Shown here one piece after another: positions 1 to 7,893 of a DNA stretch of 36,109 nucleotides. Under the pieces are notes generated by a model, which had not been told where the DNA came from, did no database searches, and worked only from the letters and a program-made list of their open reading frames with translations. The stretch comes from Candidatus Anaerobiospirillum pullistercoris. Lineage in GTDB: Bacteria; Pseudomonadota; Gammaproteobacteria; Enterobacterales; Succinivibrionaceae. Made by a program: the position numbers and the translations under genes. How positions within the stretch are numbered: position 1 is the stretch's first letter; the number at the start of each line of letters is the position of its first letter. Location of the stretch: NCBI GenBank assembly GCA_019114785.1, contig DXEV01000215.1:1-36109 (forward strand). The letters run 5' to 3'.

Positions 1-1199
1 TGAATATATCACCCAAATTTAACGGGAGAATAGTTGATTTTTTACACTAATGGTTAGTTTGTGCCTTATATAAGCCATTTGTTAGATGCGGGTGGCTCAA
101 CTGATCACCTAGTCTGTTACTTTTAGGATACATAGTGTCACGCCGTGACACATCATGATGCTTTCACGCCTCGGGTATGTGCTGAGTCACCTCAGCAGAG
201 GAGAGCCCTGTACCTTAAGCTACCAAGGCTATCTACAGCTATTTGAGCTGCTTAAGTGGCATCAGCTGTTTAGCAGTAGTAACTGCTGCTCAAGGGCTTA
301 GTCTTTACCGCAAGGTCACGCTCAGCGCAAGCGCACAGAGTATGGCCTTACGTGCACCTTAGTAATCTAACCAGAAGAGGATTTGAGGCCTTAAGGGTAA
401 AGCTCGTCGTGCACGTGCACACTGCTATTAAGAGGCGTAAAGCCTGCAGGTTAGTACCGAGGCTCATCCTGTGCAGCTCAAGCTGCGTATAGACGCTGCC
501 AATAGCCTCAAGGCAAATGCCTCCACGGTGGCGGGCAGCCAAAAAGCTGCAGGTGCAGGTTGTTCTGCCAGCGGCATTGCCCGTCAGGTGGTGGCTTTTA
601 GGCAAAGAGCTCTCAAGTCCTCGCTATCTGCTGTATCCGCAGCAAGCTGTATTCATCTCTGGTAGCTGTATTCACCGCAACAAGCTCTGTTACCTCTGGA
701 GGCAGCAGTCACAGATGATAGCTGCTGGCACCTTTGAGAGCTGTTGGTATTACTGTTAGCTGCTAATAGCAGCAGTAAGCAATAGTCAGCTGTAGGCAGT
801 TAATGCCAGTCGCAGTCAGCTGTGGCCTGTGGCTGAATTGCTGGCCATATGCTTCGGTACCGGTTCTGACTACCAGTGGCAGTACTGGCTCTGTGTGTGC
901 AAAGAGAATGGGGCACTGATAGGTTGGTATGGCAGAGAAGAGTCGGAGATCGGCCAAGGAATGGAGAGGTAGAGGTACTGAGATTTGTTAAGGATTAAGA
1001 GGGGAGTAGTGCTCCTGATTGAGGAGCAATTTTGGTGAATGCACGGGCGGAAAGTGGGAGTCGTCTAGTGCCAAAAACGCTTATTTATGCTTAATAGTTG
1101 GTGTTTGGTAGCTTGCCTAAAAATAGTGCAAGTTTTGCAAGGTGGTATACTAAGGGGCAACAGGTGTCAGAAAAAGATAGCAATCAAGGTAGCGTGACT
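1..1199. other. Long stretch without a recognisable gene
   Basis: I find no protein that I recognise here. Short open frames exist on both strands (for example 471-665, 517-759 and the minus-strand 348-605), but they overlap each other, have unremarkable composition and lack convincing ribosome binding sites. Between about 470 and 850 the DNA is rich in AGCTG/CAGC words, including two AGCTGTATTCA copies about 23 bases apart near 645 and 667. This is probably why several frames stay open. A 6-bp hairpin (272-277 with 282-287) is visible. The only functional signal I can support is the promoter-like sequence just before the DeoR-type gene. Confidence 0.5.
1127..1151 (+). promoter_or_regulatory. 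Extended -10 promoter candidate for the DeoR-type gene
   Basis: TGGTATACT at 1143-1151 fits an extended -10 (TGn followed by TATACT); no good -35 is seen. A short dyad, TGCAA-GTT-TTGCA at 1127-1139, sits where the -35 would be and could be an operator. Transcription from about 1158 would exclude the upstream in-frame GTG at 1098, which supports translation from ATG 1200. Confidence 0.4.
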
Positions 1200-2000
1200 A
1201 TGCTCGCATTGGAGAGGAAGCAGAAGATCATTGAGCGCCTAAGGCAGGATCGTAAGGTCTATGTCAATGAGCTCAGTCGTGCTTTGGATGTCACTGAAGA
1301 GACGATCCGCAGAGATCTCAAAGAGATCGAAAAGCAGGGTATTGCCATTCGTAGCCACGGTGGTGCTTTGCTCAATGATGCGGCCCAAGTGAAGCCTTTT
1401 TCGGAGCGTGAGACCATTAACCATGATCTCAAGACCAAGATCGCCTTATGTGTGCAGGATTTCATTGAGGATGGCATGGTGATCATGGTGGACGCTTCAA
1501 CTACCACCAAGATTGTGATCGAGCACATCGATAACGCTAAACATCTGACCATTATTACCAATTCGTACACCCTGATCGATCAGCTCAGCGATAGAAGTAA
1601 TCTGCGCTTCATTGCAACCGGTGGAGAGTGTTACGGCAAGTACAAGGCCTATGTGGGATCGGATGCGCTGCGGACTATTCAGCGCTATAACGCCGATCTG
1701 GCGATCTTAGGCTGTCACTCACTGTCGCTGGATTGTGGCTATACCGAGAGCAATATCTTGGAAGGTGACGTCAAGTTTGCGATGTCACGGCAATCCTCGC
1801 GCACCATTGAGGTGGCAGATCACACCAAGTTTAATCGCAGATCTCTAGCGAATGTGCTCGATTTTACGGACGTGGACGTCTTAGCTTCGGATCGTCGTCC
1901 GGAGACGGCATGGGTGGATTTCTTTAGGCAGCGCAAGCTGACCCTTGTGTACCCAGAGGCAAGCTCAGAAGACGAGGGCGAGCTCAACCTCGGGGACTAA
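1200..2000 (+). CDS. DeoR-family transcriptional regulator
   Basis: A 266-residue repressor-type regulator, the usual length for the family. Residues 6-58 form the DeoR winged helix-turn-helix (VNELSRALDVTEETIRRDL, then GIAIRSHGGA). Residues 75-235 are the DeoRC sensor domain with the DASTTT phosphate-binding loop (98-103), the GCHSLS segment (171-176) and DHTKF near 207-211. Family members bind a phosphorylated sugar or nucleoside and usually repress a neighbouring carbohydrate operon. No such operon lies in this window, so the effector cannot be named. An in-frame GTG at 1098 would add 34 residues that do not fit the family, so I chose ATG 1200, which starts directly at the conserved LALERKQKI and lies behind AAGG and a plausible promoter. 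The acidic last 12 residues are outside the conserved fold. Confidence 0.85.
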   Translation: MLALERKQKIIERLRQDRKVYVNELSRALDVTEETIRRDLKEIEKQGIAIRSHGGALLNDAAQVKPFSERETINHDLKTKIALCVQDFIEDGMVIMVDASTTTKIVIEHIDNAKHLTIITNSYTLIDQLSDRSNLRFIATGGECYGKYKAYVGSDALRTIQRYNADLAILGCHSLSLDCGYTESNILEGDVKFAMSRQSSRTIEVADHTKFNRRSLANVLDFTDVDVLASDRRPETAWVDFFRQRKLTLVYPEASSEDEGELNLGD

Positions 2001-2345
2001 TGCCGTTTATCGCAGTCGTCTTTGCAGAAGATGTCACAGGGTAGCTTTTACCGGCTATAGGCTACAGGCGAGGGGCTGTGGCCAAGTACATTGTGGGTGC
2101 ATTGCCTGATGGCGCAATGGCCACAGATTACGGAATAACAGGCACATGCTGTCCCAAAAAGCTGCACTTGAGGCCAGTGCTGCTGACTGCTCTATAGCAG
2201 CCCTAGGAAAAAGATTTTGCTATTTGCTGTAGTTATCGATAAAATTTTATAGTATTTATTTGTTGCGCATCATCAGTAGTCGCTATGTGGTGTGATGTCT
2301 GGTGTGAGTGTGTGGTGGATCAACTGTCGTTTGTTTGATGAGTGC
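2001..2345. other. Intergenic region between regulator and methylase
   Basis: No gene seen. It contains a strong dyad, CTGTGGCC (2076-2083) with GGCCACAG (2119-2126), with further pairing inside. This could end the upstream transcript, but no T-run follows. The right half becomes AT-rich and carries the methylase promoter candidate. Confidence 0.4.
2224..2253 (+). promoter_or_regulatory. Sigma70-like promoter candidate for the adenine methylase
   Basis: TTGCTG at 2224-2229, an 18-base spacer, and TATAGT at 2248-2253 in an AT-rich patch. The predicted start near 2260 leaves a leader of about 85 bases to ATG 2346. Inspection only; no scoring was possible. Confidence 0.35.
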
Positions 2346-3239
2346 ATGACTAAAGCAAAGCCGTTTATCAAGTGGGTTGGTGGTAAAAGCCAGCTGATTA
2401 CGCAATTAGAAGCTCTGCTCCCAGCTGACTTTAGCAGCAAGGACGATGTGACTTATATCGAGCCCTTTGTGGGTGGCGGAGCCATGCTGTTTTACATGCT
2501 TCAGACGCACACGAATATCACCCGAGCTGTGATCAATGACATCAATAGGGATTTGACTACCTGCTATCAAGTAGTCCGTGATCAGCCTAACGAACTTATT
2601 CGCTCTCTTACTGCTATCCAAGAGGATTACTACGGTGTTCAGGATGAGGAGGCAAAGAGAGATTACTACCTCCGTGTGCGCGACCGGTTTAATGCCAAGC
2701 CTGAAGACCCAATAGAGAACACTACCCTTTTCTTTTTTCTTAACCGCACCTGCTTTAACGGGTTATATCGTGTGAACAAGTCAGGTAAGTTTAACGTGCC
2801 TTTTGGCAGGTACAAGAAGCCTCTTATTTGTGACGCTGACACTATTCGGGCAGATAGCCAGCTCTTACAGCGGGTGACGATCCTGACCGGTGATTTTGAG
2901 CGGACTTTTGAGCATGTCAGTGCAAATACCTTCTTTTATTTCGACCCGCCTTACCGCCCACTAAGCGATACCTCGAGCTTCAAGGACTACGCAAAAGAGT
3001 CGTTTAACGATGAAGCCCAGATCCGCCTTAAGCTCTTCTGTGACCGACTGCAAGAGACCAGAATCCCGTTTATGCTGAGCAATTCCGATGGTAGCGGGGA
3101 CAACGGCCAAGAGCGCTTCTTTGATGAGCTGTACAAGGACTACAATATTAGTCGCGTGTGGGCTGCAAGAAGCATCAACTCTAACGGAGCTAAGCGCGGC
3201 AAGCTTACGGAGATCTTGGTGCGCAATTATGCGGCGTAG
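2346..3239 (+). CDS. dam: DNA adenine-N6 methyltransferase, Dam/DpnM (D12 class)
   Basis: A 297-residue class D12 (alpha) adenine methylase that transfers a methyl group from S-adenosylmethionine to adenine N6. Family membership predicts GATC as the target. Visible motifs are KWVGGKSQL near the N terminus (9-17) and EPFVGGGA (39-46) for AdoMet binding, INDINRDL (64-70), the FNGLYRVN...FNVPFGRYK block (137-157) and the catalytic DPPY (200-203). The SSFKDY, SNSDG and NGAKRGKLTEILV segments resemble DpnM/MboI-type methylases at least as closely as E. coli Dam. The frame extends upstream to a GTG at 2292, but those 18 residues are unrelated to the family, so ATG 2346 is preferred even though its ribosome site is weak. 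No restriction enzyme partner is adjacent. Arg codons include CGG and AGG, unlike the fab genes. Confidence 0.88.
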   Translation: MTKAKPFIKWVGGKSQLITQLEALLPADFSSKDDVTYIEPFVGGGAMLFYMLQTHTNITRAVINDINRDLTTCYQVVRDQPNELIRSLTAIQEDYYGVQDEEAKRDYYLRVRDRFNAKPEDPIENTTLFFFLNRTCFNGLYRVNKSGKFNVPFGRYKKPLICDADTIRADSQLLQRVTILTGDFERTFEHVSANTFFYFDPPYRPLSDTSSFKDYAKESFNDEAQIRLKLFCDRLQETRIPFMLSNSDGSGDNGQERFFDELYKDYNISRVWAARSINSNGAKRGKLTEILVRNYAA

Positions 3240-3261
3240 TTGCATCCCAGTGAATATAACG

Positions 3262-3333
3262 TTAGGTGCCATAATCTCTTGGAGAATTATCTAATTTACG
3301 TACTCGTAGAGTAGTTAGAATGCTGGCACCTAA
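3262..3333. repeat. Perfect 10-bp inverted repeat upstream of fabD
   Basis: TTAGGTGCCA (3262-3271) is exactly complementary to TGGCACCTAA (3324-3333). The 52-base interior holds a smaller hairpin, TACTC-GTA-GAGTA (3301-3313), and a possible -10, TAGAAT, at 3316-3321. The right arm overlaps the outer end of the longer inverted repeat described next. Confidence 0.6.
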
Positions 3334-3503
3334 GGAAGCTGTAACTTATTAACTGTCCAAAAATTTTGAGCAGTGCTTGGTCACTGGCAGAACTGCCCGT
3401 GAGACTGTCCGAAGCTGCACAAACGCGAGGCTTAGGCTCTATTTGGTTGATCCTACTGGTCTACAGTTTTTGGTCAGTTAATAGTTGTCACCTTCCTTAG
3501 GTG
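3328..3503. repeat. Long imperfect inverted repeat (MITE-like) including the fabD ribosome binding site
   Basis: The left arm (3328-3363) reads CACCTAAGGAAG, a short variable part, AACT, then ATTAACTG and CCAAAAA. The right arm (3467-3503) is its reverse complement with only a few mismatches and one extra base (about 33 matches in 37-38 positions). About 100 bases separate the arms. The outer end of the right arm contains AGGTG of the fabD Shine-Dalgarno, so a transcript crossing the whole element could sequester it. A locally formed 5-bp hairpin (3489-3493 with 3499-3503) also covers the same site. A related half-element lies at 34689-34740. No clear target duplication is seen. Confidence 0.65.
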
Positions 3504-3509
3504 GTTTTG

Positions 3510-4451
3510 ATGAAGACTTTTGCTGTTGTGTTTCCAGGTCAGGGCTCCCAATTTGTGGGTATGTTCGCTGACTTTATGTCCAATCAAGTAGTGGCTCAGA
3601 CCTTTGCTGAGGCCAATGAGGCTTTAGGCTATGACTTAAAGTCTTTAGTGTTAAACGGCCCAGAGGCAGAGCTGAATAAGACTGAGGTGACACAACCTGC
3701 CATCTTAACTGCTTCGATCGCTGCCTATCGTGCTTTTTGTGCCGCCGCTCCTGAGCTTAAGCCTCAAGCTTGTGCCGGTCACTCCTTAGGTGAGTACAGT
3801 GCTTTAGTTGCCGCTGGTGCTTTAAGCTTAGGCGATGCTGTGCGCTTAGTGCGTCTGCGTGGTCAGGCTATGCAAGAGGCTGTGCCAGCTGGTGTTGGTG
3901 CCATGATGGCTGTGTTAGGCCTGTCCGATGAGGATGTGGTTGCCGGTTGTGCTGAGGCTTCAAAAGACGGCGAGGGTGTCTGGGCCGCTAACTTCAACAC
4001 CCCAGGTCAGGTGGTGATCTCTGGTGCTGCTGCCGCTGTAGAGCGTGCCGGTGAGATCTTTAAGGGCAAGGGCGCTCGTCGCTGCGTACCTCTTGCAGTG
4101 TCAGTACCTTCGCACTGCCCAATGATGCAAAGCGCTGCTGATAAGTTAGCTGCTGCCTTAGAGGGTATTGAGTTAAAGGACGCTCAGATCCCTGTTTATG
4201 CCAATGTTTTAGCTGCTCCAGTGACTGCTAAGGCCGACATTGTTGATTGCTTAGTGAAGCAGTTAGTAGGCTCTGTGCGTTGGGCCGAGAGCGTGCAAAA
4301 GATGAAGGCCGATGGCATTGAGGCTTTAATTGAGATGGGCCCTAACAAGGTGCTCTGTGGCTTAAATCGTAAGATTGATAAGTCTTTAGTGCTGGGTAAC
4401 GTCGATAGTGACGAGCACCTGCAAGCAGTGATCGAGACTTTACAGGGCTAA
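3510..4451 (+). CDS. fabD: Malonyl-CoA:ACP transacylase FabD
   Basis: A 313-residue cytosolic enzyme that moves malonyl groups from CoA to acyl carrier protein, supplying the extender unit of type II fatty-acid synthesis. The family signature FPGQGSQ is at 8-14. GHSLGEYSAL carries nucleophile Ser92, VRLRGQAM carries Arg117, and VPSHCPMM carries catalytic His204; these match the known FabD triad. NFNTPGQVVISG (163-174) is also typical. A GTG nine bases upstream is in frame, but ATG 3510 has AGGTGG at 3499-3504, five bases before it, so it is the better start. It leads the cluster fabD-fabG-acpP-fabF; fabH, plsX and rpmF, which often precede fabD, are absent. Its leader is the inverted-repeat element at 3328-3503. 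Confidence 0.96.
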   Translation: MKTFAVVFPGQGSQFVGMFADFMSNQVVAQTFAEANEALGYDLKSLVLNGPEAELNKTEVTQPAILTASIAAYRAFCAAAPELKPQACAGHSLGEYSALVAAGALSLGDAVRLVRLRGQAMQEAVPAGVGAMMAVLGLSDEDVVAGCAEASKDGEGVWAANFNTPGQVVISGAAAAVERAGEIFKGKGARRCVPLAVSVPSHCPMMQSAADKLAAALEGIELKDAQIPVYANVLAAPVTAKADIVDCLVKQLVGSVRWAESVQKMKADGIEALIEMGPNKVLCGLNRKIDKSLVLGNVDSDEHLQAVIETLQG

Positions 4452-4464
4452 CACCCTGACCGTG

Positions 4465-4513
4465 CCCTAGGAGTCACCTAGGGAGGCCCTCCGGCTGTAT
4501 AGCTTATAGCCGG
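4465..4513 (+). promoter_or_regulatory. Two consecutive hairpins in the fabD-fabG spacer
   Basis: CCCTAGG (4465-4471) pairs with CCTAGGG (4477-4483), and CCGGCT (4491-4496) pairs with AGCCGG (4508-4513). Neither is followed by a T-run, so they are more likely RNA-processing or stability elements than terminators. fabG begins 48 bases later. Confidence 0.4.
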
Positions 4514-4560
4514 ATGGTTGTGCCAATGAATGCCTCAGAATTTTGAGAAAAGGATGCTCC

Positions 4561-5304
4561 ATGTTTAGTTTGGATTTTAGCGGTAAGGTTGTGTTAGTCA
4601 CCGGCGCAAGCCGTGGTATCGGTAAGGCTATTGCCCAAAGCTTTGCTGCCGGTGGTGCCAAAGTGATCGGTACTGCTACCTCGCAGAGCGGTGCTGACGC
4701 TATCAGCGAGTACTTAGGTGAGCATGGTTGTGGCTTAGTTTTAAATTCGCTGCAACCAGAGACCTTTGCTGATTTTGTGAAGGCAGTGGAAGAGAAGGCC
4801 AGTGGTACCGTCGATATCCTCGTCAATAACGCTGGTATTACCCGTGACGGTCTCTTTATGCGCATGAAGGAGGAAGATTGGGATGCTGTCTTAACCTGCA
4901 ACCTGTCTTCTGTAGCTAAGCTCACTCAGATGTGCATGCGTGGCATGATTAAGAAGCGTCAAGGCCGCATCATTAACATTACCTCGGTTGTGGGTGAGAG
5001 CGGCAATGTTGGCCAGTGCAACTACGCTGCTGCTAAGGCTGGCTTAATTGGCTTCACTAAGTCCTTAGCCCGTGAGCTGGCTGCACGTAATGTCACCGTT
5101 AACTGTGTGGCTCCTGGCTTTATCGCTACCGATATGACCGCTGTGCTCAAGGATGAGATCAAAGAGAGCATCTTAAAGAACGTGCCATTAGGAGTCATGG
5201 GCGAGTCTGATGATATTGCCAATGCTGTGCTGTTCTTAGCCTCCGACGGTGCCAAGTATGTAACCGGCACTACTTTAGATGTGAACGGTGGCAGCTATAT
5301 GTAA
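4561..5304 (+). CDS. fabG: 3-oxoacyl-ACP reductase FabG
   Basis: A 247-residue short-chain dehydrogenase that reduces 3-oxoacyl-ACP to 3-hydroxyacyl-ACP with NADPH, the first reductive step of each elongation cycle. The Rossmann signature TGASRGIG is at 14-21 and NNAG at 89-92. The catalytic set is Ser142 (NITSVVG), Tyr155 and Lys159 (NYAAAKAG). The C terminus, TGTTLDVNGGSYM, is the typical FabG tetramer-interface ending. The frame is open from a TTG at 4543, but ATG 4561 lies 7 bases after AAGGA and matches the family N terminus. It follows fabD with a 109-base spacer, so co-transcription is likely. Confidence 0.96.
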   Translation: MFSLDFSGKVVLVTGASRGIGKAIAQSFAAGGAKVIGTATSQSGADAISEYLGEHGCGLVLNSLQPETFADFVKAVEEKASGTVDILVNNAGITRDGLFMRMKEEDWDAVLTCNLSSVAKLTQMCMRGMIKKRQGRIINITSVVGESGNVGQCNYAAAKAGLIGFTKSLARELAARNVTVNCVAPGFIATDMTAVLKDEIKESILKNVPLGVMGESDDIANAVLFLASDGAKYVTGTTLDVNGGSYM

Positions 5305-5306
5305 TT

Positions 5307-5455
5307 GGCCCTAGCCATGGCCTCATCCATGGCCATATCCATGGCTATGGCTATAGCCACAGCCGTGGCTACTGCCATAGCGACTGCCGTGACTACTGCC
5401 TGTGGCCGTGCCTTGGCAGTGACTGAGGCAGTAACTGGAGCCGTATGGCCACGGC
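5307..5455. repeat. Degenerate GCYATG/ATGGCY low-complexity tract after fabG
   Basis: Starting two bases after the fabG stop codon, the sequence is built from variants of the hexamer GCCATG/GCTATG and GCCGTG/GCTACT. Both strands stay open because the unit is a multiple of three. Inverted copies (CCATGG, TATAGCCA) could fold into several small hairpins. I see no coding signal. Confidence 0.6.
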
Positions 5456-5618
5456 CCCAAGAGCTGGGCTTTGCGTGCACTGCTTTTGGCCGTTGTTAAT
5501 GTCACTGACATACTAGTGTGAAGCGGCCAAAGAGCGTGACGCTTTTTGTGAACTGGGCCTAGATAATCGAAAAAAAGCCCCGTATTTAGTGGGCGCTCTC
5601 TACCAAAGGTTCAGTTTC

Positions 5619-5629
5619 TTGTATATAAT
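5619..5629 (+). promoter_or_regulatory. Promoter candidate for acpP
   Basis: TTGTATATAAT ends in a consensus -10 hexamer TATAAT at 5624-5629; no strong -35 is visible about 17 bases upstream. Transcription from about 5636 would give a leader near 280 bases for acpP, long for such a gene. Judged by eye only. Confidence 0.4.
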
Positions 5630-5914
5630 TTGCCCTTGATGTAAGGCTATCTTTTGGGTAGCCTGAGAGCCATGTGCTATAGGCCTTCAGGGCATCTGAC
5701 TATGCTTTTTCCTGCTGGACCTAAAGCTAAGGCTTGAGGTTGAGCTGCGAGTAAAGCAGAGCGGTGCGTTGTCGGCACACTGCTTTTTAGTCAGCTAAAT
5801 ATGCTCCTTTTTGTTGTTTGCTTTGGATACGCTTGGTGTGTTTGGTGCGGACATCAATATTTGTGGAGCGCATAACTATAGGACAGAAGTGCAAGCGCAC
5901 TCTGATGGGTAAAA

Positions 5915-6157
5915 ATGAGCGATAACAACATTGAAGAACGCGTAAAGAAGATTATTGTTGACATGTTAGGCGTTAAGCCAGAGGACGTGCAACCAGAGGC
6001 TTCTTTTGTCAATGACCTCGGCGCTGACTCTTTAGATACTGTCGAGCTCGTCATGGCTCTTGAGGAAGAGTTCGAGACTGAGATCCCTGATGAGGAAGCC
6101 GAGAAGATCAACACTGTTCAGGCTGCTATTGACTACATCAAGTCTCACCAAGAATAG
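5915..6157 (+). CDS. acpP: Acyl carrier protein AcpP
   Basis: An 80-residue acidic four-helix carrier protein that holds growing fatty acids as thioesters during synthesis in the cytosol. The conserved [18 protein letters not shown] motif places the phosphopantetheine attachment site at Ser39 (DSL, 38-40). Length and sequence match the E. coli-type AcpP almost end to end ([27 protein letters not shown]). The ATG follows a weak GATGGGT site. It stands between fabG and fabF as in E. coli, but here with long spacers on both sides and its own promoter candidate, so it may be transcribed at a different level from its neighbours. Confidence 0.97.
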   Translation: MSDNNIEERVKKIIVDMLGVKPEDVQPEASFVNDLGADSLDTVELVMALEEEFETEIPDEEAEKINTVQAAIDYIKSHQE

Positions 6158-6476
6158 TTTCCTTGCGACAGTCTAGCTCTTCTTTGCTAGGTCTTCGGAA
6201 GAGACTCCTTGCCTCGTAATAACTTGCTTTCAAGTTGGAATGGGGCAAGGGGGTACAGCTGGATCTGTGGCTTTGTAGCGGCGGATACAGTTGGGCTTTA
6301 ATAGTGGCCACGGGAGGGAAAACCCGCCCGTTAAATTAGTGGCTGAGAGCGTTTCTGTTGTAGCAAACTAGCAAGCTTAGGCTTGCTTGTTTTGTTTTTG
6401 GGCTCATGCTTTTTTGTTGTGAGCAAAAATGCAGCCTCGGCTGCTGATGTTTTTCTTTTGTGTGGAGGCATTCACG
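6158..6476. other. acpP-fabF spacer with two hairpins
   Basis: No gene seen. It holds a CGGGAGGG-AAAA-CCCGCCCG hairpin (6311-6330, one mismatch) and a terminator-like hairpin at 6370-6399. The last part supplies the fabF ribosome binding site. Confidence 0.5.
6370..6399 (+). terminator. Intrinsic terminator or attenuator between acpP and fabF
   Basis: AGCAAGC (6370-6376), loop TTAG, GCTTGCT (6381-6387), followed by a T-rich run ending at 6399. The stem is a perfect 7 bp. It would end most acpP transcripts before fabF, whose start lies 78 bases further on. Confidence 0.55.
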
Positions 6477-7724
6477 GTGCAAAAGCGCAGGGTAGTAGTG
6501 ACCGGTCTGGGCATGTTAAGTCCAGTGGGTAATACCGCTGAAGATTCATGGAAGGCTTTACTGTCTGGTCAAAGCGGCATTTCCACCATTGAGCATTTCG
6601 ACACTAGCTCCTTTTCGGTCAAGATCGCTGGCTTAGTTAAGAACTTCAACCCTGAGCAATTTGGTATTACTCGTAAAGATGAGCGCAAGATGGATCCGTT
6701 CATCCAATACGGTATTGCCGCTGGCTTAATGGCTTTTGAAGATTCCAAGCTCGAAGTAACCCCAGAAAATGCTGAGCGTATTGGCGTTATGGTTGGCTCA
6801 GGTATTGGTGGTTTAGGCTTAATTGAGCAAAACATCAATGGTCTGGCCCAAAAGGGTACACGTGGTATCAGCCCATTCTTCGTGCCATCCACCATTATTA
6901 ACATGGTTTCTGGCCACTTATCCATTCTCAAAGGCTTAAAGGGCCCTAACTTAGCTTCTGTTACAGCTTGTGCCTCTGGTACTCATGCAATCGGTATTTC
7001 GGCTCGTTTAATCGCCTACGGTGATGCCGATGTCATGTTATGCGGTGGTGCCGAGAAAGCTTCAACTCCAATGGGTATTGGTGGCTTCAGTGCTTTGAAG
7101 GCCTTATCTACTCGCAACGATGAGCCAACTTTAGCCTCTCGTCCATGGGATCAAGCCCGTGATGGTTTCGTCTTAGGTGACGGTGCTGGTGTCATGGTCT
7201 TAGAAGAGTACGAGCACGCTAAGGCTCGTGGTGCCAAGATCTACGCTGAGTTAGTCGGCTTTGGCATGAGTGGCGACGCTTTCCATATGACTGCCACCCC
7301 TGAAGATGGTGATGGTGCTCGTCGTTCTATGCAGAACGCCATCAATGATGCTGGTATCAAGCCAGAGCAGATCAATTACATCAATGCTCACGGTACTTCG
7401 ACCCACGTTGGTGATATCTCTGAGTTAAGAGCTGCTAAGGCTATTTTCGGTGATGCTCCAGCCAATACTTGCATGAGCTCCACCAAGTCCATGACTGGCC
7501 ACCTCTTAGGTGCCGCTGGTGCTGTGGAAGCCATTGTTACTGTATTAGCAGTTCGTGATCAGATCTGCCCTCCAACCATCAATCTGGAGAACCCAGATCC
7601 AGAGGTTGGTGATTTCAACTTAGTGCCAAATGTGGCTCAGAAGCACGACATTGAGTACGCTATTTCCAACAGCTTCGGCTTTGGTGGTACCAATGGCTCT
7701 CTGATCTTCAAGCGCATGGACTAA
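6477..7724 (+). CDS. fabF: 3-oxoacyl-ACP synthase II FabF (GTG start)
   Basis: A 415-residue condensing enzyme (KAS II) that extends acyl-ACP by two carbons from malonyl-ACP. The Cys-His-His set is visible: Cys165 in VTACASGTH, His305 in [11 protein letters not shown] and His342 in [12 protein letters not shown]. The ending [17 protein letters not shown] is the family signature. The residue after HGTST is His, where most KAS II enzymes have Pro; this is unlikely to affect catalysis. Upstream in-frame codons back to 6429 encode a hydrophobic stretch not found in the family. GTG 6477 lies 8 bases after GGAGG and starts the conserved [12 protein letters not shown], so it is chosen. A terminator-like hairpin separates it from acpP, and a bidirectional terminator follows it. 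Confidence 0.96.
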   Translation: MQKRRVVVTGLGMLSPVGNTAEDSWKALLSGQSGISTIEHFDTSSFSVKIAGLVKNFNPEQFGITRKDERKMDPFIQYGIAAGLMAFEDSKLEVTPENAERIGVMVGSGIGGLGLIEQNINGLAQKGTRGISPFFVPSTIINMVSGHLSILKGLKGPNLASVTACASGTHAIGISARLIAYGDADVMLCGGAEKASTPMGIGGFSALKALSTRNDEPTLASRPWDQARDGFVLGDGAGVMVLEEYEHAKARGAKIYAELVGFGMSGDAFHMTATPEDGDGARRSMQNAINDAGIKPEQINYINAHGTSTHVGDISELRAAKAIFGDAPANTCMSSTKSMTGHLLGAAGAVEAIVTVLAVRDQICPPTINLENPDPEVGDFNLVPNVAQKHDIEYAISNSFGFGGTNGSLIFKRMD

Positions 7725-7786
7725 GCGATAGTAGGACGCAAAGAGTTACTGCTGTCCTGCTTAATTTTCTGCGCTCTATAGCGCAA

Positions 7787-7814
7787 AACAAAGGCTCCGA
7801 ATGGAGCCTTTGTT
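7787..7814. terminator. Bidirectional intrinsic terminator between fabF and the GntR gene
   Basis: AACAAAGGCTCC (7787-7798), loop GAAT, GGAGCCTTTGTT (7803-7814): a perfect 12-bp stem. On the minus strand the stem is followed by TTTTG, so it can serve both convergent genes. Confidence 0.8.
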
Positions 7815-7893
7815 GATCTGGGCCTCTGCAAAGCAGTTGAGCCAACAGGGTGAGGTTTTGCGGCGCTGGAATTGAGGCTTTCTTTGCGCCTGT

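Larger units (their letters stand above)
5305..5914. other. Long fabG-acpP spacer
   Basis: Over 600 bases without a credible gene. The first 150 are a degenerate simple repeat (separate entry). Downstream are an extended-type -10 candidate for acpP and an AGGCTA/TAGCCT hairpin (5644-5649 with 5659-5664) in the predicted acpP leader. Open frames at 5295-5511 on both strands arise from the simple repeat and are not believed. Confidence 0.5.

Noticed and set aside
2140..2170. CTGTCCCAAAAAG near 2150 as another copy of the fabD-leader element
   Set aside because: Only one short block matches and the second block is absent; probably chance.
5295..5511. Overlapping open frames on both strands after fabG (Ala/Met/Thr-rich peptides)
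   Set aside because: They result from the hexamer-like low-complexity DNA, which keeps several frames open at once; no ribosome sites or conserved motifs.
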